64,000 bases of DNA, taken from contig OV884011.1 of NCBI GenBank assembly GCA_930367205.1, positions 90,133,474-90,197,473 on the forward strand, in the 5' to 3' direction. The notes beneath the pieces were generated by a model. That model saw only the letters and a program-made list of their open reading frames with translations, made no database searches and was not told the DNA's origin. The translations under genes were made by a program, and so were the position numbers. Every line of letters begins with the position of its first letter. Positions within the stretch are counted from its first letter, which is position 1. Origin of the DNA: Acanthosoma haemorrhoidale (taxonomy: Eukaryota > Arthropoda > Insecta > Hemiptera > Acanthosomatidae). Below are positions 33,521 through 43,553 of the stretch, piece by piece.

Positions 33521-34691
33521 AGCCGGCTTGAGGCCACCGCTTGCCGTTTTCTTCCTCCTTCCGTGCCATGTCGTCTGCTTCGTCTGTAGTCCCTGCCGTC
33601 CTCTCCAGTCTCTCTTCTGCTGCTCCTGGGTTCATCTTCTTCTTCTTCTGTCTCCGACGCTCTCGTAGTTTTCGACGATTCGGAGGGGGTTCTGGTTCTT
33701 CTCCATACCCTCTGTGCGTTTACCTCCATCGGTTCCGGCCTATACCTCTCTGTTCGCTGGAAAATGTTCGGACACTGCCTCGCGATGTGTCCTTCAATTC
33801 CGCATTCAAAACCTTTTGTGCTTGGGCACTGCGCCACTAAGTGTCGCTAATTCTCCCACATCCGTGACATCTTCTGTCCACCTTCCTCCCGCTGATCTTC
33901 TTCCTTCAATCGCCGCCCCTTTTTTCTCCGCATACCGCTGATCGTTCCTCTTCCATGCCTGTTGTGGCATTCTCGGCCTCCTGTACATCACCTTGGACCA
34001 CCCTGTCTCGTCTGCCTCTAATTTTTCTTCTTCTTCACGGGCACTAGCGTCCTTTAAATTTTTGGTGCACTCAATGAACGATCTGTCTTCCGGTAGACTA
34101 TCTCTCTTGCCGGTATTCCTGGACAACTGTACCTTCAGGATGGTCGATAGGAATGCCATCCGGCCTTCCACTTCCGCTAGGTTCACTGTTTCTCTCATTT
34201 TTTCAGTTATTTTGTTGAACTTTCCCAAGATTTCTCCGGCGTACTGCCCTTTCGTTTGATTGGGCCGTCTGGTCTCCCTGAACATGGGAGATGTCCTCTT
34301 CTGGTGTCCATCTGCCTCCTCCGTATGCCTTTTTTAGTCTTTCTTTTACCACGGCCCATGGGGTGTCTTCGTCGGCCTGTATTAGGTTTATTACGCTCCG
34401 TTTTATTCTACACAATAGGACCGCTTTGATTGATTTTGCGTCGCCAGAGTCGAGTTAACCCTCACATGCTTTCGCATCTACCCTTTCCATAATCCTATCA
34501 TCACCTTTGATGAAATGGTTCAATTCGCCTAACCCTCCTGAGAATTTCTCTAGGTCTGATATTGTTCTCCTCAGGTCTTGTGACGTCGCCGCTCGCACCT
34601 TCATCCAAGCCCGGGAGTTTGCATGAGCTTCGGCCATCGTTTCCCTAGGTAATTCGGGCACTTCAAAAGCCGCAGGCCGTAATTCTACCAT
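33521..34691 (-). pseudogene. P1 gag
   Basis: ATG at 34691 opens MVELRPAAFEVPELPRETM, corresponding to the P3 gag start at 35292. Then LGELNHFIKGDDRIM, GGGRWTPEEDIS (34320), GRMAFLSTILKVQLS, and zinc knuckles (CPSTKGFECGIEGHIARQCP near 33800), then an acidic/Arg-rich tail. A TAA at about 34457 and shifts near 34300 and 33830 break it. At about 33520 it runs into the truncated gag of P2. Gag packages the RNA and forms the particle shell. Confidence 0.8.
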
Positions 34692-34776
34692 GTAACTAGG
34701 TCACTTTTTCCCAATAAAACAACAGGAAAAAAAAATTAAAATTTTACTCACAGTTGTTTACCACAATACTCGTAGC

Positions 34777-34794
34777 TCCCGGGTTTCGGCACCA
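34777..34794 (-). promoter_or_regulatory. P1 primer-binding site, tRNA-Phe type
   Basis: On the minus strand TGGTGCCGAAACCCGGGA, 18 nt perfectly complementary to the conserved 3' end of eukaryotic tRNA-Phe including CCA. Identical in P3 and P4. It sits between the LTR and gag as expected. Confidence 0.9.
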
Positions 34795-34995
34795 GTTATC
34801 GCCTCCCGGCTGTAGACGATCGAGAAAAAAAAATGAATAAGGAGGTAGATGATATAACGTGATGGTTTGGTTTATTCTCCTTGGTTGGGGCTTTATTCTC
34901 CTCCTGATCCTCTATACACACGTTACGGGTTTGTTTACCTTAGGCTTTGTGGTATTAGGCTTAACATTGCCATACCACTGGTCATAACTTATATA
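34795..34995 (-). repeat. P1 LTR, TATA-to-U5 part
   Basis: Reading from the TA tract at 34995 down to the primer site. It aligns by eye with the P3 LTR through CAG-GG, ATGTT, the AAACAA-CCCGT block and the GAGAATAAAGC polyadenylation signal region. The U3 part upstream of the TATA tract is missing, because P3 lies inverted there. Confidence 0.7.
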
Positions 34996-35005
34996 TATAT
35001 AAGTT
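34986..35005. repeat. 20-bp perfect palindrome joining two inverted LTRs
   Basis: aacttatatatatataagtt is its own reverse complement. It is the shared TATA region of the P1 LTR (leftward) and the P3 LTR (rightward), the centre of a larger imperfect inverted repeat of about 200-bp arms. Confidence 0.85.
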
Positions 35006-35182
35006 AAAGCCAGAGGCAAGTATATGTTGTAAACTCATACGATCATGGGAGGCAAACAACCCGTGATCCTATGTAGGTCGGATTACTAAAGAGAATAAAG
35101 CAGTCTCTTTACATAAGTTCGAGAGTGTAGTTCGTTTCTCTCTTTCCTATTCTTTCTATAGGATTAACCGTCGACGATAAAG
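34996..35182 (+). repeat. P3 LTR, TATA-to-U5 part
   Basis: Runs from the TA tract to the primer site at 35183. It contains the AATAAAG signal near 35093 and blocks shared with the P1 and P4 LTRs (catgggaggcaaacaaccc; cggattac). The U3 upstream of the TA tract is absent. Confidence 0.7.
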
Positions 35183-35200
35183 TGGTGCCGAAACCCGGGA
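35183..35200 (+). promoter_or_regulatory. P3 primer-binding site, tRNA-Phe type
   Basis: TGGTGCCGAAACCCGGGA, 18 nt complementary to the tRNA-Phe 3' end, directly after the LTR and about 90 nt before the gag ATG. Confidence 0.9.
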
Positions 35201-35291
35201 ACCTAGTACGGCGTGGAGCGGAAAGTAATAATTTTCTTTTCTTTATTTTTTTTCGTTCTTCCGCTTCAGGTTTTTTTTCTCTCTCAATAAA

Positions 35292-36380
35292 ATGCCAGAG
35301 GAAGTGTTACGACCCGCGGTGCTTAGTGCAGGAATAGATATACCGCAGTTACCTCAAACGACCATGGCAGCGGCTCACACGAATACATTGGCGTGGATGA
35401 AGCTCCAGGCGATCACGGCTCAGGACATGAGGAAGTCGGTTTCAGATCTGGAAAGATTCGCAGGCGAGACCGGGGAACTAAATCATTTCCATAAAGGGGG
35501 CGACCGGCTGATTACGCGGATAGAGGGGAAACGGCTTATACCGGAAGGGGACGCAGAATCGCTGAGGGCAGCTCTGGTGTGCAGAGTGAAGTGGAGTGTC
35601 CTGAATATGACCCAGGCCGACGAGGAGATCTCGTGGAACGTAGTGAAGGAGCGGTTGAAGAAATCGTTCGGTGGGGGAAGATGGACCCCGGAAGAGGACA
35701 TTTTTAAACTCTACAGGGAAACGAGGAGACACCAGCAGACGAACGGGCAGTACGCCGGAACGATGCTGGCAAGATACAACAATATCACGGAGAAGATGCG
35801 GGAGACAGTAAGTGCGGTGGAAGTAGTAGCCAGGATGGTGTTCTTATCAACTATCCTGAAAGTACAGTTCGCGAAGGAAACTAATAAAAAAGGAGGGATT
35901 ACCGAGAGAACGCACATTTCTGGAATGTGCCCAAGAAATGGTGGACACCAGTGCCAAAGAGGAAGACACCACAGTTGGTGAGGAAGAAACGGGCTGGAGA
36001 AGAGTGCAGTATAGAAGGACCAAAGGATGGAAAATCTCATGGAAGAAGAAGGAAGCGGAGTACGGTGGAAGAGAAATAGTAACAGTGGGGGAAAGGAGCC
36101 GAGGAAACGTGGTGCGCTTCAGAAGGCGAGACGACAGGAAGTGCTATGAGTGCGGGAAAGCAGGACATTTGGTAGCACAGTGCCCACGCATTAGGGGCTT
36201 TGAATGTGGTACGTAAGGGCATGTAGCCAGGCAGTGCCCATATATGAGCCGACGCAGAGACGGGAACAGACCTGAACCGATGGAGATAAACGCTCAGAGG
36301 ATGCGGAGGAAGTAGAGGCCACAGCCGGAAGCGCCAGAGACCTCGGAAACCTCCGAGACAGAAGAAGAGAGGGAATAACC
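35292..36380 (+). pseudogene. P3 gag (frameshifted)
   Basis: ATG at 35292 opens MPEEVLRPAVLSAGIDIPQL. Then GELNHFHKGGDRLITRIEGK, GGGRWTPEEDIFKLYRE and VFLSTILKVQFAKETN. At an AAAAAA run (about 35891) the frame slips; in the next frame the expected FLECAQEMVDTSAKEED resumes (35920 on). A first zinc knuckle, CYECGKAGHLVAQCP, is intact near 36150. The second (FECGT-stop-GHVARQCP) has a TAA at 36214. An acidic, Thr/Glu-rich tail follows to about 36380. Homologous gags lie at 34691-33521, 33520-32460 and 39015-38470. Confidence 0.85.
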
Positions 36381-36496
36381 AGGAAACCGAATGGGCTGGA
36401 AAAGCGGCCGTGCTCGGAGGACCAAATCGACGACAAACATCAGAGGAGAGGGGAGAACGTGATATCTGAGAAGAGTGGTGACGGAGAGGTGACCGG

Positions 36497-37062
36497 ATGA
36501 TAGTAAATAATAGTGCGAAAGTCGTGGATAGCGGTTTGCCTATAATCAGAGTCGCGAGTGGAGTGAAGTGTCTAATGGATACTGGGAGTGCCAACACAAT
36601 AATGTGTCGGAGAGAGGATGTGTGAAGGAGAGAGGATGCCCCAAATACAGGTATGCTCTTGTAACTTGATCACCCTGGGGGGTCCCTGTAAGGTCAAAGG
36701 GGAGGCAGTAATAGAGCTAAATAGATGGGAACGCGATGAGGAGAGTTTAAGAGTTCACGTGGTAGAAAAGATGCTCGGGGAATATGGAGGGATCATAGGA
36801 TGCGATTTTCTAGGTAAAGTAGGAGCAAAGGTTAGGAACGAAAAGGGGCGATGGGACATTCGAATAGGTAAGGTAAGGTATCCCAGGTGCCTGGGACTAG
36901 GGAGAGATGGGCGAGATAGAGGGGGGGGGGCGCGAGTAGGAGCGCTAAGACAAGCGGAAGATTGGAAAGGGGAGCTTAAGAGAAAATACATAGATATTTT
37001 CTTCAAGGAAGGCGAGCGATTGGGGCTCACAGGTAGATCTTTACACGAGATTCCGCTCAAGC
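36497..37062 (+). pseudogene. P3 protease and pol N-terminal part, truncated
   Basis: Frame from ATG 36497 reads VKCLMDTGSANTIMC with the aspartic protease DTG at 36578-36586; a TGA follows at about 36622. A shifted frame (36618 on) continues: EYGGIIGCDFLGKVGAKVRN (the second protease loop), then a linker to RT. At about 37062 the sequence switches to the opposite strand of P4 RNase H, so P3 loses RT, RNase H and integrase. A G8-9 run at about 36922 may add another slip. Confidence 0.75.
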
Positions 37063-38480
37063 ATATCGGCTTTCTGCCTCCGTTAGACGTCTACTGGCAT
37101 ACGCTACTGGTTGGTCTCCTTTGTCTCCCGCCTGCGATAGGACCGTTCCCAACGCGTACTCGCTAGCATCCGTCGTAATTGCGAACTTCTTACTAAAATC
37201 GAGAAATTCCAACACCGGGTGTTCCTGCAAACGGCTCATGCACTTCCGGATGTTCGCCTCTATATCAGGGGTGATGATCACCTTCCGTCTCTTTTTCAGG
37301 AGCTCATTCAGAGGGACTAGATACGCCGCTATTTCGGGGACGAATCTTCTATAGAAATTTAGCGTTCCTAGAAGGCGTCGGATTCCCTTGACATCGGACA
37401 AGACCGCCATCTTTTGGATGGCTGCTATCTTCCCAGCATCTGGTCACACTCCCTCCTTGGAGATTGTGTGTCCCAAGAAGGTAATAACTTCCTGGCCTAA
37501 CCGGGACTTTTCCTCTGACAGTTTTAATCCGAATTGCCTCACTCGGTTGAACACAGTTTTCTGGTGCACTTCGTGTTGGGCCTCGTCCGCGCTAAATACT
37601 AGGAGGTCGTCCATATAAATTTGGCACATGGACTCATCGATACCCCTGAGTAACTCGTCCCTAAGTCTCTGGAACGTGATAGGTGCGTATTTGAGACCGA
37701 ATGGCATCCGTGTGAATTCATAATGCCCTCGTTCGAAGGTGAAGGCTGTTTTGTGGCGATCCATTGGGTCCATCTGTATTTGGTGGTACCCCGCTTTGGG
37801 TTCTAACGTGCTAAAGATCCGCGCCTCGCTCAGTCGGTCTAAGATGTCATCGAATCTGGGGATCGGGTATTTCTCGTCGTTGAGTAGCCTATAGTCTACG
37901 ACAACTCTATATTTGTCGGGTCCCCCGTCTTCCGCACTCTTTTTCTTGACTGCCCACAAAGGGCTATTGTAAGGTGACGTACTGTCCTCAATGATCCCCT
38001 GCCTTTTCAAGTCGTCCAGCTTTACTTAGATATCGTGCCTCAAAGCTTGCGGGTATCGGCGCTCCTTCACGTAACTAACAAGCTCCGTTTGAGTGGGATT
38101 TCATGCGCTGTTCTACCTGTGACCCCCAATCTCTTGCCTTCTCTAAAGAATATATACGCATATTCCCTTCGGAGCTCATCTCTCCAGTCCTGCGCTCGCC
38201 TAATTGCTCCTATCCGCGCTTCACCTTCTTTCCCTACGTCACTCCCTCGTTTCGAGCACCTATATATCTTCCCTCCTATACAAATGTCCCATCTTCCCTT
38301 TTCGTTTCTCACCCTTGCTCCTACCTTTGCTAGCAGGTCACATCCGATGATCCCCCCGTATTCCTTGGGCATTTTCCCCACTATATGCACTCTGAGTTCC
38401 TCCACGCCTCTACCACATCTTTCTAGACCTATTACCGTTTCCCCTTCTACTTTACAGCCCCCTCCCAGGAAGTCCCTCTT
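37063..38480 (-). pseudogene. P4 protease end, reverse transcriptase and RNase H (broken)
   Basis: Minus-strand order from 38405: protease end (EYGGIIGCDLLAKVGARVRN), RT fingers (SPYNSPLWAVKKK near 37970), palm (RIFSTLEPKAGYHQI, MPFGLKYAPITFQR, CQIYMDDLLVFS), thumb (FLGHTISKEGV, a stop at 37444-37446, RRLLGTLNFYRRFVPE), RNase H (TTDASEYALG, YASRRLTEAESRYA), then the joint with P3. YMDD is intact, but the catalytic Asp of motif A is Glu (GAA, 37801-37803), which should cripple the polymerase. Integrase is lost. Confidence 0.85.
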
Positions 38481-39090
38481 TTCTTCCTGTTTCCTTTACC
38501 AACTGCACTTTTAAAATCGTTGACAGGAACGCCATCCTTGCTTTAACCTGGGCCGCGCTCACGGACTACCTCATCTTCTCAGTGATACTATTGTATCTCG
38601 CTAAGAGTGTTCCCGCATACTGGCCGTTCGTCTGGTGGAGCTTCTTCATCTCCTGGAACATCTTGAAGATATCCTCTTCGGGTGTCCATCTTCCCCCTCC
38701 GAACGCTTTCTTTAACCGTTCCTTTACGGTACTCCAAAGGGTCTCTTCGTCGGCCTGAATCATATTCAGGATGCTTCTCTTCACCCTACACACGAGCGCT
38801 GCTCTCAGCGACTCATTGTCTCCTTTGGTGATAAGGTCTGCCGCTCGTTTTCCTTCTATTCGCGTCATCAGCCTGTCACCTCTCTTCAGGAAGTGGTTCA
38901 GTTCTCCGTTCTCTACTGCAAATCTCTCTAGATCGGAGATCGATTTTCTCACATCTTGATCCGTAATTGCCTGAATTTTCATCCAGACCATAGTATTGGT
39001 ATGAGCGACTGCCATAGTTCACTGGGGGAGCTGTGGTATATCCGCTGCTGCTTTGAGCACCCCTGATCTAAGTACTCCCTCCGGCATTCC
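38470..39090 (-). pseudogene. P4 gag (N-terminal two thirds)
   Basis: Frame with MAVAHTNTMVWMKIQAITDQ (39015), GELNHFLKRGDRLMTRIEGK, GGGRWTPEEDIFKMFQEMKK and RYNSITEKMR. A stop follows at about 38565, with VKARMAFLSTILKVQLVKE in the same frame just after. The native start, by comparison with P3, lies upstream near 39090 (MPEGVLR...), cut by a TGA near 39020. At about 38470 gag jumps to the protease region, so the knuckles are deleted. Confidence 0.75.
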
Positions 39091-39157
39091 CGTAATAGAT
39101 GAGAACAACAAAAAAAAACCGAGAGACAAAATAAGAGAGAGAAAAAAAACAATAGTT

Positions 39158-39175
39158 TCCCGGGTTTCGGCACCA
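39158..39175 (-). promoter_or_regulatory. P4 primer-binding site, tRNA-Phe type
   Basis: Third copy of the 18-nt TGGTGCCGAAACCCGGGA on the minus strand, upstream of the P4 gag and next to its LTR. Confidence 0.9.
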
Positions 39176-39353
39176 GTTATTCACCACCGGGTAAAATGTG
39201 ATAAAGAGAAGGAAAACGGGAACGAAAGACTAACTCTAGTTCTCGAAATAGGCTGCCTTTATTTCTATCTGTAATCCGACACATATGGCATCATGGGATA
39301 TTGACGTCCCATGATCACATTAGTTTCCAATACAGAGCTACCTCTGACTTTAA

Positions 39354-39408
<55 letters not shown>
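39176..39408 (-). repeat. P4 LTR ending in an expanded (TA)n tract
   Basis: 39176-39357 aligns with the P3 LTR (AAGTTAAAG-CAGAGG, GATCATGGGA, CGGATTAC, AATAAAG). At the LTR TATA position the sequence becomes (AT)n over 39358-39408, and the LTR of G1 starts immediately after. The upstream U3 part is therefore displaced by G1. Confidence 0.75.
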
Positions 39409-39409
<1 letters not shown>

Positions 39410-39655
39410 ATTAAAGCAGTTGCAAAGCTGTAGATCCTTTTAAAAAGGATTTTATTTAATTTACTACACAAAGTTTTAAATAAAAGATTAAATGGCTAAG
39501 CTACTAAAGGAATCACAGAAGGGGATTGCTTATCTCTAAGTGAGGAGGCTCATATATAGGATAGCAAAGGACAGTGGTCAGCAATGCGATAGTGAGCTGA
39601 TAGCGAACTGTGTCAGCATTTAATTCCTACCACGTGAAAATTCGACATTACTCCG
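39409..39655 (-). repeat. G1 3' LTR (left edge firm, right edge tentative)
   Basis: 39411-39519 matches 56872-56980, the piece of 5' LTR, with few differences. On the minus strand it contains a TATA box (cctatatatgag, about 39549-39560), AATAAAA (about 39447) and ends ...CTTTAATT. A start at AGTAATGTCG (39655) would give the AGT...ATT-type ends described for gypsy-like errantiviruses, but the other LTR does not reach that far, so the edge is inferred. Confidence 0.65.
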
Positions 39656-41106
39656 GGAATGGGATCGCTGGGAGTAGAAATTTTGTATGGATTAGCCATA
39701 GGCAATAATGATATAAAAGGAGGTGTTGTAGGAATAGGTTCTTGGGATTTCTTATGTTTACATTTATAGATAATTATTCATATTGTAAAAATTATTATGG
39801 CTACATTTATAATAATTCCTCCATGAGTAAAAGAAAAATCGAATAGTTTCAATTTTAAGTTGGGTCATATTTGTGAAGTTATACATTGGCAAAGGGATTA
39901 AATTATAATTATGGGTATATGTTTTGTTCAATATACAATCTTTTTCAGTGGTATTAACTAATGCTATGTTGGGTAGGAATATATTTTCTTTAATACAATT
40001 GGTTAGTTTCGTTTGATTAAAAATAAAATAAACTTTTAAATATTCATTAAATCTAATGTTAGTAGAAATTTCCCTATGAGTACATTCTTTTATAGTAGAA
40101 TTTATAATAATATTATTAATACAAGTATTGTTACTAATCTCTAAGTTTTTACAATAATAAAAATGATCAAGGACACAATTTCCTTTATAATAATTGTTAT
40201 TTTTCTTAATAATAATTGGGTTAGTAATATCAATTTCTTTATACATTTTATTAATAATAATAGGTGTTGGTACAATAAGGTATCCTGTATAGGACTGTTC
40301 GTGAATGGGTAGCTTCACAATTACGTGAAATGAAGCACTTTGATAAGAACAATAAATTTTTTGTGTTTTCCCAGATAATGGTGTTGTCATTTGAGATTAA
40401 AGTTATATTTTTTGATATTCCTTTAAGGATATCGTTATAATTTGGTATGTATTACTCGGATTTTACAAAATTCTATTGTTAAAATGAGTTCAGAAATCTT
40501 TTTTGCTAGTAGTTGGATATGAGTAAGAAACGAATAAGCTTTTTCTTCAGTGGTTACCATTTTTATGTTAGATTGGGTTTCTTTAAAATTTGTATTGATT
40601 CGTCCTATGTCATTATTAAAGTTTTCTATAATCTGTCTGTTTGTGTTGAAAATGTTTAGTTCGTTAATGATAGCCTGCCTGTTTGCTAGTGCTAGTTTTT
40701 CAATCACTGAGTCGTAATGTTCTTTGTCTTTTGCGTCCATGTTTCCAGTGATCCATGAAATTGCTTCACCTAATCCATTTGTTATTCCACGTTTTTGTCT
40801 TTTTGAGTGAAATTTTATTACGTTCTCTTGGTTAGTTAATAAACTGTCGTATTCTTTGATTATCTCGTAGATGCTAGATTTACTGTATTTGTGTATTACT
40901 TTATTAATTTTATTAATTTCGTCAATCAGTATCGCAGTGTTGTAGTAATGGTATGTTTCATAGTATTTGTCTATTATTCTGATGTTGTTTATTTTATATT
41001 TTAGTATTCCGTTATTATCTGTTAGATCTTGTATGTTAATTGCTGTTAGGGCTGCTAGGACCTGGATCAAGATTAGTGTCAGTGTCATTGTCTTTGTCTG
41101 TAACAA
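39617..41106 (-). pseudogene. G1 env, fusion-type envelope glycoprotein (broken)
   Basis: Env would let the element's particles fuse with cell membranes. From the ATG at 41106: a hydrophobic signal-peptide-like start (LTLILIQVLAALTA), a basic furin-type site RQKR at 40789-40800, then a Gly-containing hydrophobic fusion-peptide-like segment and helical heptads, the order seen in baculovirus F/errantivirus envelopes. A stop at about 40435 and a frame change divide it; the second part (40390-39764) is Asn-glycosylation-rich (several N-x-T/S). A membrane-spanning segment near 39835-39790 is interrupted by TGA and followed by a short Lys-rich tail to about 39617. Not functional as it stands. Confidence 0.75.
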
Positions 41107-42097
41107 AATATTTTTTCTTTTGTTTATTAGGTCTTTTAATGTTGTTTATATGGGTGTTGCCTATTTTTATTTTATTGAATAGTAAGTTTTTCTTAGGTTT
41201 AATCCTAGATGTCTTAAAAAATTCTTCTGAGTTGAGCGCTGGAGGTTCTTCACGATTTTGATTAAGTTTTTCATTACGAGTTTCTTTAATGAATTCTACT
41301 TTCTGTCTTACTTCCGTATGTAAGTCTTTTAGTTGTTGGAAAAAATTATTAACATGTACTTCTTATATGTCATATGAGTCTTTTGTCTTTCCGAATGTTA
41401 TTTCATTTGGAGTTAATTTTAAATTTTTATTATGAGTATTATTGTATGCTATCGTGCTTGTTTGTACAATTCTTTCGAAGTTAATATTCTTATTTTGATT
41501 AATATTTATTCTCATTATTTCGTTAAAGGTGGCATGGCATTTGTTTGGTATGCCTAAAGAACTTGAATAAGTTTTGCTAGTATAATGAATTTCAATGTTG
41601 GTTGCTTTACAGAATTGTTGAATTAAAATGTTGTTGAATTCTTTACCATGGTCCGCGCAAATACGCTCTGGTGTAGGGTATAAGGTAATGTATTGTTCCA
41701 AAGTTTGGCATATAGTTAACGCGTTTTTATTGTTAATTACTTGCGTGTATAGTCGTTTTGAGAAGGTTTCGATAGTTGTAAAAATTATTTTTTTGTCAAT
41801 TTGTAATAAGTCTATCATAATTTCTTGAAATGGTTTGTCAGGAGTCGGTGTTGTTAAGAATTTACTTTTAATTAGTTTCCTATTGTATTTATTAATTTTA
41901 CAAATTTCACATTGGTTTATAATTTCCACGATTTTATCCTTCATATTTGGAAAATAAATTGTTCGTTTTAATTTATCATATGTTTCCAAAATTCCGCGAT
42001 GACATGTTTTACCATAATGATAATCTAAAATTGCCTGTTGTTGGTCACTCGATTCTGTAACGTCTTCGCATATTAAAAAGTATTTTTTAAGTCTCAT
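41040..42097 (-). pseudogene. G1 integrase
   Basis: N-terminal zinc motif: HYGKTCH then CEICKINK (about 42020-41880). Catalytic core: MIDLLQID, ICADHGKEFNN and NKCHATFNEIM, giving the D, D and E. A stop at about 41360 ends the main frame; beyond it the frame stays open to about 41040 as a Lys/Asn-rich C-terminal tail, overlapping the start of env by about 65 nt in another frame. Core residues appear intact. Confidence 0.8.
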
Positions 42098-42450
42098 TGT
42101 TCTATATTCTTTTTCAATTAAGTTTTGTATCTGTTTGTAATAATCCTCATAAATTTCGTTTAACGCTTCAAAGTTCGTTTGGCAATATATCCCGTATGTT
42201 TTATTTGGTTACAATATTTCTAACAGTAATTGGTTTATTTTTTCAATGTCATTAATGTATGTGTAAAGTGTAACGGTTTTTTTCAAAGATTTTTTTCATA
42301 GGTGACTCTGTTTGCTCCACGTTTAACAATTATTTGATTTTTTTCGACGTTAATGCATTTGTCTTTTTCCACTAACCATACTTGTCCGTTATTACTGTCT
42401 TGTGAGTGTTGCGTTATTAGGCTTTCTAAGTCTTCGTTAGTTAGTATTGG

Positions 42451-43150
42451 TTATTCCTCTATTGTTTCTAAGTTATCATCTGAAGTTTCGTCATTATTTA
42501 ATTCTGCACTGTCAGTTATGTCTAATAATTGGTCTATAAAGGCCTCGTATTCTAATGTATTGTCTTCTTGTATGTGTATGTTTACTTCTATGTCTTCTAA
42601 TGCGTTTATTTCGTTTCGTCTAGACAAACAGTCCGCTACTTGGTTCGTTTTTCCCGAAATATGTTTAATGTCAAATTCAAATTCTTGTAGTTTCCATATC
42701 CATTTCATTATTCTACTGTTTTCGTTTTTCATAGTAAATACCCACGTTAGCGTTTTGTGATCGGTTAATAATAAAAATTTTGTTCCATAAAGATATGGTT
42801 TAAAATGTTGAGTAAAGTATACTATAGATAATAGTTCTTTTTCTATTGTACTATAGCTTTCCTCCGTTTTTGATAGTACTCTCGAAGCAAATGCTATTGG
42901 ATGTTCTCTATTATCAATTATTTGGCTGAGTACTGCACCTATAGCTTGATTACTCGCGTCTGTTAGAATGAATTGTTTGTTCCAGTCGGGGTATGCTAGA
43001 ATCGGTGTGCTGGTCATTTGTTTTATTAAGTAATGGAAACTATCCTGAAATTCTTTTGATTTATAATTTTTTGCATTGATGGCTGCGCTAAGAGGTCTAG
43101 TTATTTTCGCGTAGTTCTTTATAAATTTCCTATAATATCCCGTAATCGTC
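42451..43150 (-). pseudogene. G1 RT end and RNase H
   Basis: RNase H frame (43017-42451): ILTDASNQAIGAVLSQ, STIEKELLSIVY, LLTDHKTLTWVF and HISGKTNQVADCLSR; catalytic residues kept. Just upstream, SFRRL and GYYRKFIK (RT thumb) are in different frames (shift near 43137). LINE C begins at about 43165, separating this from the RT palm at 47870-48233. After 42451 a Glu/Asp-rich linker leads towards the integrase. Confidence 0.8.
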
Positions 43151-43446
43151 TAAAGGATTTTTCGTCATGCTACATCCTGAAACACCTCTCAACTTCGCTC
43201 GTCCTTCAAACACTTTATTCTACCGTTTTTAGGCCACAGTACATCAAAAAAATTGTTCTACCAGGCAACTTACGTGAGCTGGTCACGAGGAAGCCCTCAA
43301 CACGTAAGTGAATCGCTTATTACATTTGTGCAGAACAAAAGTGAAAGTGAAATCGGAGGAGAAGTCGGCCATATTGCCATTAGACAATAGCACCATTCGG
43401 ATCGTTCACTAACGTCGTGCAATTGTTTCAGAGCCAGTCGGTCTTG

Positions 43447-43521
43447 TGGCTCAGAGCCAAGACCCGTGACTCGCCACTGGAGGTTGTGAGCTTGATTCCC
43501 ACCGGCGCTACGTACTTTTTT
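43447..43521 (+). other. tRNA-like / pol III promoter-like unit in the leader of LINE C
   Basis: A box-A-like TGGCTCAGAGCC (43447-43458) and a box-B-like agcttgattcc (43489-43499, 8 of 11 to ggttcgattcc) are 42 nt apart, followed by accggcgctacg and a T6 terminator at 43516-43521. This is the layout of a tRNA-derived SINE head. It is absent from the leader of copy D. It could be a SINE scrap or chance. Confidence 0.4.
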
Positions 43522-43553
43522 CCTTACGAACAAAAAACCGTTGTTATGATAAA

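Noticed and set aside
35478..36597. Several minus-strand frames opposite the P3 gag, up to 186 codons
   Set aside because: Antisense shadows of gag; composition follows the complement of its codons.
39265..39471. Minus frame with an Ile/Tyr run
   Set aside because: Produced by the (TA)n tract at the P4/G1 junction.
43436..43521. Functional tRNA gene
   Set aside because: Box B matches only 8 of 11 and I cannot pair a convincing acceptor stem; reported only as tRNA-like.
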